From Cytobacillus pseudoceanisediminis (GTDB taxonomy: Bacteria > Bacillota > Bacilli > Bacillales > Cytobacillaceae), in NCBI RefSeq assembly GCF_023516215.1, contig NZ_CP097349.1:4430001-4494000 (forward strand): DNA of 64,000 nucleotides. The letters are read 5' to 3'. Shown one piece after another: positions 36,117-44,963 of the stretch (position 1 is the stretch's first letter; every line of letters starts with the position of its first letter). The position numbers and the translations under genes were made by a program. The notes under the pieces were generated by a model. The model saw nothing but the letters and a program-made list of their open reading frames with translations. It ran no database searches and had not been told where the DNA came from.

Positions 36117-38099
36117 ATGAAATTGCCTATTAAAGTATTATCAACAGTAGCCTTATCAGCAGCATTAGCCATCTCTACAGCCGTTCCGGCAGGTTTGGTT
36201 TCAGCAAATGAATCACCAGCTGCAGATTTTACACTTTCCTTAATGCATACCAATGATTCACACGCCAATATGGACAGCGCCGCTAAAAAAGTGACGGCTG
36301 TAAAGGAAGCAAGAGAAGCAAATCCGGACGCCTTGCTTGTTGATGCAGGAGATGTTTTTTCCGGAACATTGTATTTTAATAAATTCCTTGGACAAGCTGA
36401 CCTGGAATTCATGAATCTGATGGGCTATGATATTATGACTTTCGGAAATCATGAGTTCGACTTGGGTTCAAGCGCAGAAGGGCACAAAGCACTGGCGGAC
36501 TTTGTAAAAGGTGCACAATTCCCATTTGTCAGTTCGAACGTAGATTTTTCTAAGGATGCAAACCTGCAGGGATTATTCAGTGATGTGATATCAAGCGAAC
36601 CTGCTAATGGAAAAATATATAATGGCATCATCAAAGAAGTTAATGGAGAAAAAGTAGGGTTTTTTGGTTTGACTACAGCTGAGACGGCGAGTATTTCCAG
36701 TCCTGGTGATGTTACATTCAAGGACTATATCGAAGAAGCAGAAAAAGCAGTAAAAGCATTTGAGGGTATGGGAATCAATAAAATTGTGGCTGTAACTCAT
36801 ATTGGTTATGATGATAATCCGAATGTGGATAATGATTTAACTTTGGCTGCACAGGTAGATGGGATTGATGTGATTGTGGGAGGACACAGCCATACGCAAT
36901 TAAATGAGCCAGTGGTTGTGGCAGCTGATGAAACAGGAGCAGCAAAGGACCCTACTGTCATTGTTCAAGCCGGCCAGTACAATAATTATCTCGGAACACT
37001 GGATGTACAATTTGATGAGGCCGGAACAGTAGTTGGGCAAGCTGGAGAGCTTGTTAAAATATCGGATAAAGCAGACGATCCTGAAGCTGCAGTGCTTCTT
37101 GAAAAATACTCCTCACAAATACAGGAATTAAAGAACACTGAAATTGGCGCAGAAACCGTGACTGCACTCGAGAATCCGCGGACAAGCGGAGACAGCACAG
37201 GGCCAAGTGTACGGAAAAATGAAACAGCGCTAGGCAACCTAATTACAGACGGCATGCTTGCAAAAGCCAAGCAGTATAACAGCAATGTCACCATGGCTCT
37301 TCAAAATGGAGGCGGTATTCGTGCAGGGATTGACGCAGGACCAATCACTGTTGGAGAAGTGATAACTGTTCTCCCATTTGGCAACACATTAGCAACTATG
37401 GAGCTGACGGGAGCTGAACTGAAGGAGGCTTTTGAAATCAGTATGGGTCAGTATCCGGCAGAAAACGGCGGCTTCCTGCATGTGTCCGGTGCAAAAGTAG
37501 AATTTGACTCCACAAAGCCTGCCGGTGAGCGAATCGTTTCGATCGCTTATAAAAATGATCAGGGCACATACACAGAAATCCAGGATAAGCAAACATACAC
37601 AATCGCTACCAATGCTTTCACAGCCAAAGGCGGAGATGGTTATACAGTTTTCGCAAAAGCATACCAGGAGGGACGGGTAACAGATCTTGGACTTTCCGAT
37701 TGGGAAAACTTTGCCGAACACCTATCCAGCCTGGGTACTATCACACCAGCAGTGGAGGGCAGAATTGTAGATGTTGACAGTCTGCCGCCAGTAACAGAGC
37801 TGGATTTTGAAAAGAAATATAATTTTACTGATGATAAAAAGAAGAAGCTAGTAGTGAACAAGGTTTCTTTTATTAATGTAGAAGAATCCGCAGAAATCAA
37901 AAACGGCATCTGGCTCAAAAACTCTGCTGTATTGCAGGGCAAAGGACTTAAGAACGTGAGTGTCCGTGTAACACCAAAGAAAGAGCCGATCATCGTAGAC
38001 TTTAGCGGTGCAGAAGTGAAAGAAGTCATTGTTGAGAAAAGCGATTTAGTAGAGCTTAGAGGGGCAGAAAACGTTAAAAAGATTAGTTATCGTAAGTAA
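36117..38099 (+). CDS. Secreted 5'-nucleotidase / 2',3'-cyclic phosphodiesterase family protein
   Basis: 660 residues with signal peptide (KVLSTVALSAALAISTAVPAGLVSA). Metallophosphatase domain: LMHTNDSHANMD, LLVDAGDVFSGT, TFGNHEFDLG, VAVTHIGYDDN and GGHSHTQL provide the dinuclear metal ligands. The 5'-nucleotidase C-terminal domain follows with NETALGNLITDGML, ALQNGGGIRAG and TNAFTAKGGDGYTVF. The last 70 residues (NGIWLKNSAVLQGKGLKN to RGAENVKKI) match the module ending the preceding nuclease. Together the two could degrade extracellular nucleic acid to nucleosides and phosphate. In B. subtilis YhcR both activities are fused in one chain. No LPXTG anchor is visible. Confidence 0.88.
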   Translation: MKLPIKVLSTVALSAALAISTAVPAGLVSANESPAADFTLSLMHTNDSHANMDSAAKKVTAVKEAREANPDALLVDAGDVFSGTLYFNKFLGQADLEFMNLMGYDIMTFGNHEFDLGSSAEGHKALADFVKGAQFPFVSSNVDFSKDANLQGLFSDVISSEPANGKIYNGIIKEVNGEKVGFFGLTTAETASISSPGDVTFKDYIEEAEKAVKAFEGMGINKIVAVTHIGYDDNPNVDNDLTLAAQVDGIDVIVGGHSHTQLNEPVVVAADETGAAKDPTVIVQAGQYNNYLGTLDVQFDEAGTVVGQAGELVKISDKADDPEAAVLLEKYSSQIQELKNTEIGAETVTALENPRTSGDSTGPSVRKNETALGNLITDGMLAKAKQYNSNVTMALQNGGGIRAGIDAGPITVGEVITVLPFGNTLATMELTGAELKEAFEISMGQYPAENGGFLHVSGAKVEFDSTKPAGERIVSIAYKNDQGTYTEIQDKQTYTIATNAFTAKGGDGYTVFAKAYQEGRVTDLGLSDWENFAEHLSSLGTITPAVEGRIVDVDSLPPVTELDFEKKYNFTDDKKKKLVVNKVSFINVEESAEIKNGIWLKNSAVLQGKGLKNVSVRVTPKKEPIIVDFSGAEVKEVIVEKSDLVELRGAENVKKISYRK

Positions 38100-38124
38100 T
38101 AGAAAATTAGTATCGAAGATGAAA

Positions 38125-38155
38125 CTGCACACCGTAGATAGTGTGCAGCTTTCTT
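38125..38155 (+). terminator. Terminator of the nucleotidase gene
   Basis: CTGCACAC pairs with GTGTGCAG around 8 bases and is followed by CTTTCTTT. Confidence 0.75.
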
Positions 38156-38244
38156 TAATGGCTCAAATGCTTCCTCCCTTTTGCTGCTCTTTTTGATATG
38201 ATGGATTTAATATATTAAATGGTAATAATTTTGGAGGAGCAGGT

Positions 38245-38736
38245 ATGGCTGGTATAAAATCAATAAACCTCGATGGGGAAGAAATCTATGTGTTTAACAG
38301 TGCCATCTATATTTTTGAATCGTCTGAAGGAAGTACGCTGGAAGTGGATCTGATTGTGAGCGAGGTTACTCTAAGAAAATATCAAGACAGGGAAAGCCTG
38401 ATCACGGAAATTGAATTGGAAGATGGGCGATCACTAAGTTCATTTATGTTTCTAAAATCTGTACCGGGCAAGCTGCCAAGGTTAAGCTTATTTTGCGAAC
38501 TTGATCCGGAGGAGTCATACGAAGGTGTTTTAAGAATAAATGAGGAACATCTGGACTTTCCGGATATTGAGGAGGGCATGACGTTAGAAGAAATCCGAAG
38601 AGTGGAAATGCCGAATGAAAAAATCACACTTAAATTAAACCTGCCGATTAACCAGGTGGAATGGCTGAAGGGGCAGAAAAATAAGGAATTGAATCAGTTT
38701 TTTAAAGAGCTGTTAAAGGGATATATGGAGAGGTAA
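38245..38736 (+). CDS. Hypothetical cytosolic protein
   Basis: 163 residues, acidic, without a signal peptide or membrane helix. It begins MAGIKSINLDGEEIYVFNSAIYIFES after TTGGAGGAGCAGGT and is rich in beta-like alternation in its first 100 residues, ending in a charged helix (WLKGQKNKELNQFFKELLKGYMER). I do not recognise the family. It is convergent with the lipase-like gene and shares a bidirectional terminator with it. Confidence 0.65.
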   Translation: MAGIKSINLDGEEIYVFNSAIYIFESSEGSTLEVDLIVSEVTLRKYQDRESLITEIELEDGRSLSSFMFLKSVPGKLPRLSLFCELDPEESYEGVLRINEEHLDFPDIEEGMTLEEIRRVEMPNEKITLKLNLPINQVEWLKGQKNKELNQFFKELLKGYMER

Positions 38737-38756
38737 CAGAAGATTTAATAAGAAGA

Positions 38757-38804
38757 AAGAACAAAACCGAGCTGGCGGCTTAGCTCGGCTTTGTTCTTTT
38801 TGGC
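38757..38804. terminator. Bidirectional terminator
   Basis: An 18-bp stem, AAAGAACAAAACCGAGCT against AGCTCGGCTTTGTTCTTT with one mismatch, followed by T on the plus strand and by T-rich sequence on the minus strand. It separates the convergent genes ending at 38736 and 38837. Confidence 0.9.
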
Positions 38805-38836
38805 AATGGGACAAGGTGCCTATCCCAATGTCCCTG
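38805..38836. repeat. Short GGGAC palindromic element
   Basis: AATGGGACAAGGTGCCTATCCCAATGTCCC contains GGGACAAGG against CCTATCCC and a second TGTCCC. It resembles the elements near 13090, 16806 and 29573. Confidence 0.45.
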
Positions 38837-40951
38837 TTAATTAATCGTCCCGCGATCTACTTGTTCATAGAGAATTCCCATATTACTCTTCACCTTTTTG
38901 GATACCTCGCACAAAGCATCAATCGCTTCAGCTTTATGGTTTCCTAATTGATAAACCACATCATCAAATAGCATTTCCATCTCTCTTAAAATGGCGATGG
39001 ATGCCAGGTTATAGAGGTGGACGTTAAAGTATCCGCTGTTGTCAAAAATGGCGGTTTCCACATAAGGTCTGAAATTATTTAATAGAGTTGGATATTCCAC
39101 AATTAAACGCCCTAGCCCCTTACGTACACCTTCAATGGTAGCTGCCAATTCATCCAATGGCTCCAGAGCGTTTGCGATGCTGTTTCTAATTTTATCATCA
39201 AAATCTGAAAATAAGCTGATAAGCTTTCCAGGGATGGTATAGCTTAAAGCAAAATTGGCTGCCCCTTTGATACTGCTAGAAAGGATCTCCAGTGTGCTTT
39301 CGACGGCGAAAGTTAGAAGCTGTCCCTTCTCCAGAAGAGGGAAGAGCAGTGCCTGAGTCGATGCAGTAAATGCAGTGTAGGCAGTATCCATCTGAAATTC
39401 CTTTATTTTCATTCTCAATTCCATATAAGGGGAGTCTTCTAGTTTGTAAGTATTGGTTCCCTGTACCGAGATCGAATCGGAATGAGTAGACTTGCTCTTA
39501 ATGGATTGCCCAAGAGATTGATCCCGCATTTGAAAGTTGGCTGCAACATCCTGTACTTGCTTTTGGAATTCGCTGATATGAGAGAGAAGCTTATCTCTGT
39601 TACCGTTGACAATACCGTAATGGGCGTTTAATTCACCTACTATTGCATCATACCAGGCATCCTTTCCGCCTCTAAATAGTTCAGGAATTTTGTCTGAGAC
39701 AATGTTAATAATGCCTCTTGAGATGTTCTGAATATTAGACCTCAATTCATACAGCTGATTGCGAAGTTCTGCAAACAAGCTTTCTACACTGACATTCGTC
39801 CGGAAAATATGCTCAAGAAGCTCTGCCGGAGGAGAGTTTAGTATATAATTCAATGATTTGCTGTGGCTTTCCGCAATATTTAATAATGAAATCAAATGGT
39901 CGATTTCCGCCGTCAATCGGTTGCTTATAGCTGTGATGCCAAGAAACAGCGGCTCACTGATTATGTTTTCAAACAAATCCTCGAACGTATTTTGCAGCCG
40001 GTTAAGTCGCTCGTAAAACCGATTTCCTTCATCCTCTACAATGGCAACCGAATTGCCCAGGTACTCGTGAGCAAGGTTCAGTCTTTCCGTAACATGGCTT
40101 TGCAGAGAAGAAGCAAGTATATCCAGATTCTCTTTATTGATTTCAATGCGTTCTGAGTGTCCTCCATAGAGCGGGATTCCTGTCCAGATGCTTGACACGA
40201 TATGAGCGTCTGCATCAATATAAATCCTGCCATATCCCGGCTTTCCGACTTCTCCTATCACATAGAACTGGGAGCCATCTTCGTTCCGCAAATAGCCTGT
40301 ATGGTTTGTAGCAAGCTTAGAGAATTCAGGAATCCCATTGAAGATTTCATACTGTTTGCCTGGAATCCGGCCATGCAGATCCAATGCAATCAAAGTTTGA
40401 GTCAGCACATCGTAGCTGCTGAAGTAATTTGTAATATTATCATAAGTTTGATTAGGATCCACCATCCCCTCAGGAAGCAGGGCAGGGTTTAAAGTAACTG
40501 CATTTACTTCTGGGTTTTCAACTGCTACTGCACCAACCAGACCCCCGCCAAGTGAATTTCCCGCGATCGATTTAACGCCGCCAACCTGGTTAAATTTTTG
40601 ATTCATTTCAGTATAATAGCTTCTTGCTGCAGCCAGCTGGGCGGGAGTTAGGTCACTTAAAAGCTGTGCATCAGTCAGAATATCTTTGTTGCCATATTTT
40701 CCGCTTGCATCTGTGCCTACATAAATGATGGATATTTCCTCTGTCTCCATATTTACGACTGTCATAGCATCAAGGCCAGTAGGGTCTTCATAACGAGTAT
40801 CGATAACTGTATAGTCTGTATTATTTACCTGCAGAACCGATTCAAATAGCGGATAGGTATATGCATGAAGGCCTGCCAGTTCAACTAAATCTTTATCATT
40901 GTTTGCTGCTATACCTGTATTAATATTTGGTGAACCCTTAAGAGTACCCAT
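38837..40951 (-). CDS. Lipase-like protein with helical C-terminal half; candidate type VII secreted toxin (TslA-like)
   Basis: 704 residues. The N-terminal 270 residues look like a class 3 lipase: YVGTDASGKYGNKDILTDAQL, then the nucleophile elbow SIAGNSLGGGLVGAVAV (G-N-S-L-G), TLNPALLPEGM, SSYDVLTQ and NHTGYL, which could give Asp and His. The rest (about 290-704) is long amphipathic helices with repeated hydrophobic patterns, as in LXG/WXG100-type targeting domains. No signal peptide is present. S. aureus TslA is a type VII secreted phospholipase with this reversed order, toxin first and targeting domain last. The gene for a DUF1672-like lipoprotein lies 13 bases upstream in the same operon. 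The start has AGCAGGTGA before it. Secretion and toxicity are inferred. Confidence 0.72.
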   Translation of the reverse strand: MGTLKGSPNINTGIAANNDKDLVELAGLHAYTYPLFESVLQVNNTDYTVIDTRYEDPTGLDAMTVVNMETEEISIIYVGTDASGKYGNKDILTDAQLLSDLTPAQLAAARSYYTEMNQKFNQVGGVKSIAGNSLGGGLVGAVAVENPEVNAVTLNPALLPEGMVDPNQTYDNITNYFSSYDVLTQTLIALDLHGRIPGKQYEIFNGIPEFSKLATNHTGYLRNEDGSQFYVIGEVGKPGYGRIYIDADAHIVSSIWTGIPLYGGHSERIEINKENLDILASSLQSHVTERLNLAHEYLGNSVAIVEDEGNRFYERLNRLQNTFEDLFENIISEPLFLGITAISNRLTAEIDHLISLLNIAESHSKSLNYILNSPPAELLEHIFRTNVSVESLFAELRNQLYELRSNIQNISRGIINIVSDKIPELFRGGKDAWYDAIVGELNAHYGIVNGNRDKLLSHISEFQKQVQDVAANFQMRDQSLGQSIKSKSTHSDSISVQGTNTYKLEDSPYMELRMKIKEFQMDTAYTAFTASTQALLFPLLEKGQLLTFAVESTLEILSSSIKGAANFALSYTIPGKLISLFSDFDDKIRNSIANALEPLDELAATIEGVRKGLGRLIVEYPTLLNNFRPYVETAIFDNSGYFNVHLYNLASIAILREMEMLFDDVVYQLGNHKAEAIDALCEVSKKVKSNMGILYEQVDRGTIN

Positions 40952-40964
40952 ATATTCACCTGCT

Positions 40965-41906
40965 TTATTCCTTAATAATGTAATCCGGGAATCCGCGTTT
41001 TAAAGAATTATCTTTAGCACCTTCCGAACTTTGTTTATCAATGAAGTTATCATTAAGAGAGAAGCTGTATGTGCCCTTAGGTATTGAGTCCATTTCTTCC
41101 AGCTCTTTCGTGATTTGATTAAATATTTCTTCACTTGGTTCTGCCTGCTTATCAGCCATAAATAATTGTATATTGATTTTGAAGTTTTCAGGATTAAACG
41201 AGCCCTCTTCATAGGCATTCCTCAAATTTTCCGTACTTTCATCAGGATTGCTTATATAAAGGTCATAAACTGGTTTAATAGCCTCTTCTTTACTTGTTAA
41301 TGCAATAAAATAATATGGAGTCATATATCCGTGTCCGCCCACATTTTGGAGGGCATCCTTTGTTTTTCCGGTTACCTGACCTTCTGCTGCAATAGTCTCA
41401 AGATAGTCGTCGAGCTGTTGGAACTCTTCATTAAAGATCATGTGATACAATCCGCCTTTAATGGCATTTTCCACCTGGAATTGGTCCGCCCATATCTTTT
41501 CTGTCATCACTTTCTTTTCTAGTTCATCAATTGGTACTACAGCATAAGTGTAGAAATGCGGCTCACCTTTGGATTCTACAAACACAGTAGCCCCATCCTT
41601 AGCACCCACCACGTTATGCACCGTTACATCGGTCTTATATTTCTCCTTAAAAAACTCAATTGCAGCTTCCTCTATTTCATCAAGACTTTCATCAGCAATT
41701 TTATCGGTTTCTTTTCCATATGGAAGTGCATAGCCTTCACCGGTATAATCCTGAACACTGATCAGTGATTCTTCAGAAGGGGCAGCCTGTGTTTCTTTTG
41801 ATTTTTCACTTTCCTGATTGTTATTTGCGCTATTCATACCAGAACATCCTCCAAGCATTAATGATATGCCGACACTGCAGAGTAAAATTTTCGTTTTCTT
41901 GTGCAT
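40965..41906 (-). CDS. DUF1672-type lipoprotein; candidate TilA-like immunity protein
   Basis: 313 residues. Signal peptide with lipobox: KKTKILLCSVGISLMLGGC, so it is lipid-anchored outside the membrane. A disordered linker (SANNNQESEKSKETQAAP) precedes VQDYTGEGYALPYGKETDKI, EFFKEKYKTDVTVHNVVGAK and DGATVFVESKGEPHFYTYAV, which are typical of DUF1672 lipoproteins of staphylococci. One such protein, TilA, protects S. aureus against the lipase toxin TslA. The gene lies first in a two-gene operon with the lipase-like protein, the expected order for immunity. GGGAGGACATTTAACTA precedes the ATG. Confidence 0.76.
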   Translation of the reverse strand: MHKKTKILLCSVGISLMLGGCSGMNSANNNQESEKSKETQAAPSEESLISVQDYTGEGYALPYGKETDKIADESLDEIEEAAIEFFKEKYKTDVTVHNVVGAKDGATVFVESKGEPHFYTYAVVPIDELEKKVMTEKIWADQFQVENAIKGGLYHMIFNEEFQQLDDYLETIAAEGQVTGKTKDALQNVGGHGYMTPYYFIALTSKEEAIKPVYDLYISNPDESTENLRNAYEEGSFNPENFKINIQLFMADKQAEPSEEIFNQITKELEEMDSIPKGTYSFSLNDNFIDKQSSEGAKDNSLKRGFPDYIIKE

Positions 41907-42213
41907 TAGTTAAATGTCCTCCCTAAAGGAATGTGCCATTCAAAGTATATCCCTTATTTTAGCGGATAGAGTTATATTTTTACAGTTTAAACGTGGAAAA
42001 TTACACTTTTTAGGTAAAAATAGGGATAAAGTCAGGGGTGAATAGGGAGTATTATACTAAAGATTTGCTAAATTCGGTTCTTGCTGTATAAAAATTCAAC
42101 GAATCACATTTTAATAGTTAAAAGTTTACTTTGAATTTTCTAATAACATGTGTATAATACATTTAAGGTAATGAAACGGAAAATGTCCGAAATAATATTC
42201 AACAAGGGGGATC
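41907..42213. other. Divergent promoter region between the lipoprotein operon and abgA
   Basis: No gene. It contains a sigma-A promoter for the rightward operon (next entry) and, on the minus strand, a TATACT (about 41944-41949) that may be the -10 of the lipoprotein operon. Confidence 0.5.
42131..42158 (+). promoter_or_regulatory. Sigma-A promoter of the abgA operon
   Basis: TTGAAT (42131-42136) and TATAAT (42153-42158) with a 16-bp spacer, 55 bases before the first ATG of abgA. Confidence 0.7.
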
Positions 42214-43512
42214 ATGATGGACAGCAGCTTTTTAAAGGAAATAACTCCCCAGCTGATCAAATGGCGGCGCACTTTGCATGCTCTGCCTGAATTGGGGTTC
42301 ATGGAGTACATCACTACATACAGAATCGGAAAAGAACTGGAGAAGATGGGTTTCAAGCTTTATTTAGGGAAAGACGCGCTTGACGAGAATTCCCGTATGG
42401 GGCTTCCTGCACAAGCTGATCTTGAAGCTCAAGAGAAGAAGGCGAGGGATTGGGGTGTTGAAGAGTCCTGGCTCGATCAAATGCGCGGCGGGAATACCGG
42501 GCTTGTGGCAGTCTGGGATACTAACAGAAACGGAGACCATGTTGGTTTCCGCTTTGATATTGACGCATTGCCAATAAACGAATCGACAGATCCTGCACAT
42601 CGTCCAGCCAAATACGAATTTGGCTCGAAAGAAGAGAATGTGATGCACTCGTGCGGACATGACGGACATACTGCCATCGGACTTGGGGTAGCCCAGTATA
42701 TTTCTTCCCATGGGGATCAACTAAAGGGCCGCTTTACCCTTTTGTTTCAGCCGGCTGAAGAAGGTGGAAGAGGGGCTCGGGCAATGACAGACAAGGGCTG
42801 GCTTGATGATGTCGATTATTTTTATTCAGGCCACATCGGCATTAAGTCCCTGCCCGTTGGAACAATTGCAGCCACAACGCCGGGATTCCTGGCTTCAACT
42901 AAATACAATGCTTATTTTAAAGGTGTTTCCTCACATGCCGGCATTAATCCGGAGCTCGGGAAAAATGCTTTATTGGCGGCGACAACGGCTGCTAACAACC
43001 TCTATGGCATTCCGCGCCATCATGATGGCGTCACCAGGGTGAATGTTGGGAAGCTTGCTGCAGGCAGCGGCCGGAACATCATCCCGGGAGACAGTTATAT
43101 GGAAATAGAAGTGCGGGGTGAGACACCGGAGATTGCTCAATATATGGCTGAAAAAGCGACCCGGATTATTAAGGCGGCAGCAGATATGCATGATGTGTCC
43201 TGCACAATCGAAGCAGTCGGAGTTACGGAAGTGGTTGTCTGTGATAAAGAGCTGATACCTAAAATCACCGAATGGTGTGCATCAAGCGAGCTTGTGAAAG
43301 AAGTGCTTCCTTCAGTCCCTGTCTCCGGATCGGAAGATGTCAGCTTTATGATGAATAGGGTCCAGAAGCATGGCGGCAAAGCTACGTTTATGCTGTTTGG
43401 AACGAAGCTTGATTATCCTCACCACCATCCTCAATTTGATTTCGAGGAAGAAGCTTTATTGGTTGCGGTTGATGCTTATATTCATATCTTAAATGGCGGA
43501 TCGGCCATTTAA
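42214..43512 (+). CDS. abgA: M20 amidohydrolase, AbgA-like (aminobenzoyl-glutamate hydrolase subunit A)
   Basis: 432 residues, metallopeptidase family M20D. VGFRFDIDALPINES, VMHSCGHDGHTAIGLGVA, LLFQPAEEGGRGARAM and PHHHPQFDFEEEAL hold the zinc ligands and the catalytic Glu. The N-terminal insert between about residues 45 and 95 (SRMGLPAQADLEAQEKKARDWGVEESW) is typical of AbgA and absent from shorter M20D enzymes. In E. coli AbgA and AbgB together cleave p-aminobenzoyl-glutamate. CAAGGGGGATC precedes the ATG pair. It is directly followed by abgB. The true amide substrate here may differ. Confidence 0.84.
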   Translation: MMDSSFLKEITPQLIKWRRTLHALPELGFMEYITTYRIGKELEKMGFKLYLGKDALDENSRMGLPAQADLEAQEKKARDWGVEESWLDQMRGGNTGLVAVWDTNRNGDHVGFRFDIDALPINESTDPAHRPAKYEFGSKEENVMHSCGHDGHTAIGLGVAQYISSHGDQLKGRFTLLFQPAEEGGRGARAMTDKGWLDDVDYFYSGHIGIKSLPVGTIAATTPGFLASTKYNAYFKGVSSHAGINPELGKNALLAATTAANNLYGIPRHHDGVTRVNVGKLAAGSGRNIIPGDSYMEIEVRGETPEIAQYMAEKATRIIKAAADMHDVSCTIEAVGVTEVVVCDKELIPKITEWCASSELVKEVLPSVPVSGSEDVSFMMNRVQKHGGKATFMLFGTKLDYPHHHPQFDFEEEALLVAVDAYIHILNGGSAI

Positions 43513-43528
43513 ATTAAAGGAGGAAATC

Positions 43529-44956
43529 ATGTCGAACAACTTTGCAAAAACATTTTTAACAGAGAACAAAGAGACGTTTGAAAAAATCAGTGAGTATATC
43601 TATCATCATCCGGAAACTAGATTTGAAGAGTATGCATCAGCAGAATTTTTAGCTTCTGAGTGCGAAAAAGCAGGCTTTCAGGTGGAACGCAAATCCGGAA
43701 ACATTGAAACCGCGTTTGTAGCTTCCTATGGAAGCGGAGCCCCTGTTATTGGCTTTCTCGGGGAGTTTGATGCTCTGTCCGGATTGGGGCAGGTGCCCAA
43801 CAAGACTTCGTACGAGCCAACCGAGCTGAAAGTCGGTCACGGCTGCGGGCATAATCTGCTTGGGACCGGCGCTTTTGCGGCAGCCTGTGCAGCAAAAAAG
43901 TATTTAGAAGAAAACAATCTGCCTGGGACTGTAAAGTTTTTTGGCTGTCCGGGTGAAGAAGGCGGTTCCGGAAAAACCTTCATGGTCCGTGAAGGAGTAT
44001 TTGATGGGGTGGACGCAGCCTTAACATGGCATCCATCTCCTGCCAACAGCATCATGAGCTTATCGAGTCTCGCAAACTATCAGGTTTATTTTCGATTTAA
44101 AGGCTTATCGTCACATGCGGCGAACTCACCTCATCTTGGACGAAGTGCCCTGGATGCGGTTGAGCTGATGAACGTGGGTGTGAATTACCTTCGCGAGCAT
44201 GTCGTGCCGGAAGCCAGGATGCATTACGCCATCACCAACACAGGGGGCATCTCGCCAAATGTCGTACAAGCAGACGCTGAAGTGCTGTATCTGATCCGCG
44301 CACCAAAGGTTCAGCAGGTGGAGGAAATCTACAAGCGGGTTTGCAAAATCGCGGAGGGCGCGGCTCTGATGACAGAAACAGAGCTTACCATTGAGTTTGA
44401 CAAGGCATGCTCCAATTATATTCCAAACCGCAGCCTTGAAAAAATTCTCCATCAAAGCCTTCAGGAAGCCGGCATCGAAAAACCGGACGAAGAAGAAAAG
44501 GCCTTTGCCGAAAAGCTTTGGACAACCCTATCAGAAGGTGAAAAAGAAAGCTATTTAGATATTTTAAGAGGATTTGGATATGTAGGGGACGGCAGTGAAT
44601 TTGAAGGAAAGTACCTGGCAGAAACGATTTCAGCCTATGAACCTTCCAAAGAAGTTCTTGCCGGCTCTACAGATGTCTCAGATGTAAGCTGGGTCGTTCC
44701 AACCGCACAGCTGACAGCCTCAACATCAGCACTGGGCACACCGCTGCATACATGGCAGATGACCACCCAAGGCATCAGCAGCTATGCCCACAAAGGCATG
44801 CTCCGGGCAGCAGAAGCCATGGCTTTAACAGCTGTCAAACTGCTGACAGACCAGGAAGAATTAGAAGCTGTCAAACAGGAGTTCAATGAATTCAAACAAG
44901 CTAATCCTTACACATGTCCAATTCCTGAAGAGGTTAAGCCTTCTACATTAAAGTAA
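43529..44956 (+). CDS. abgB: M20 amidohydrolase, AbgB-like (aminobenzoyl-glutamate hydrolase subunit B)
   Basis: 475 residues from ATG 43529, which follows TTAAAGGAGGAAATC. Family M20D of the AbgB branch: GFLGEFDALSGLGQ, VGHGCGHNLLGTGAFAA, KFFGCPGEEGGSGKTFM, ALTWHPSPANS, and the C-terminal DVSDVSWVVPTAQLTA and PLHTWQMTTQG. AbgB has the same length in E. coli (about 480). Start and context support a heterodimer with AbgA. The transporter gene abgT lies 490 bases downstream, beyond a repeat array. Confidence 0.86.
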   Translation: MSNNFAKTFLTENKETFEKISEYIYHHPETRFEEYASAEFLASECEKAGFQVERKSGNIETAFVASYGSGAPVIGFLGEFDALSGLGQVPNKTSYEPTELKVGHGCGHNLLGTGAFAAACAAKKYLEENNLPGTVKFFGCPGEEGGSGKTFMVREGVFDGVDAALTWHPSPANSIMSLSSLANYQVYFRFKGLSSHAANSPHLGRSALDAVELMNVGVNYLREHVVPEARMHYAITNTGGISPNVVQADAEVLYLIRAPKVQQVEEIYKRVCKIAEGAALMTETELTIEFDKACSNYIPNRSLEKILHQSLQEAGIEKPDEEEKAFAEKLWTTLSEGEKESYLDILRGFGYVGDGSEFEGKYLAETISAYEPSKEVLAGSTDVSDVSWVVPTAQLTASTSALGTPLHTWQMTTQGISSYAHKGMLRAAEAMALTAVKLLTDQEELEAVKQEFNEFKQANPYTCPIPEEVKPSTLK

Positions 44957-44963
44957 CTTTCCA

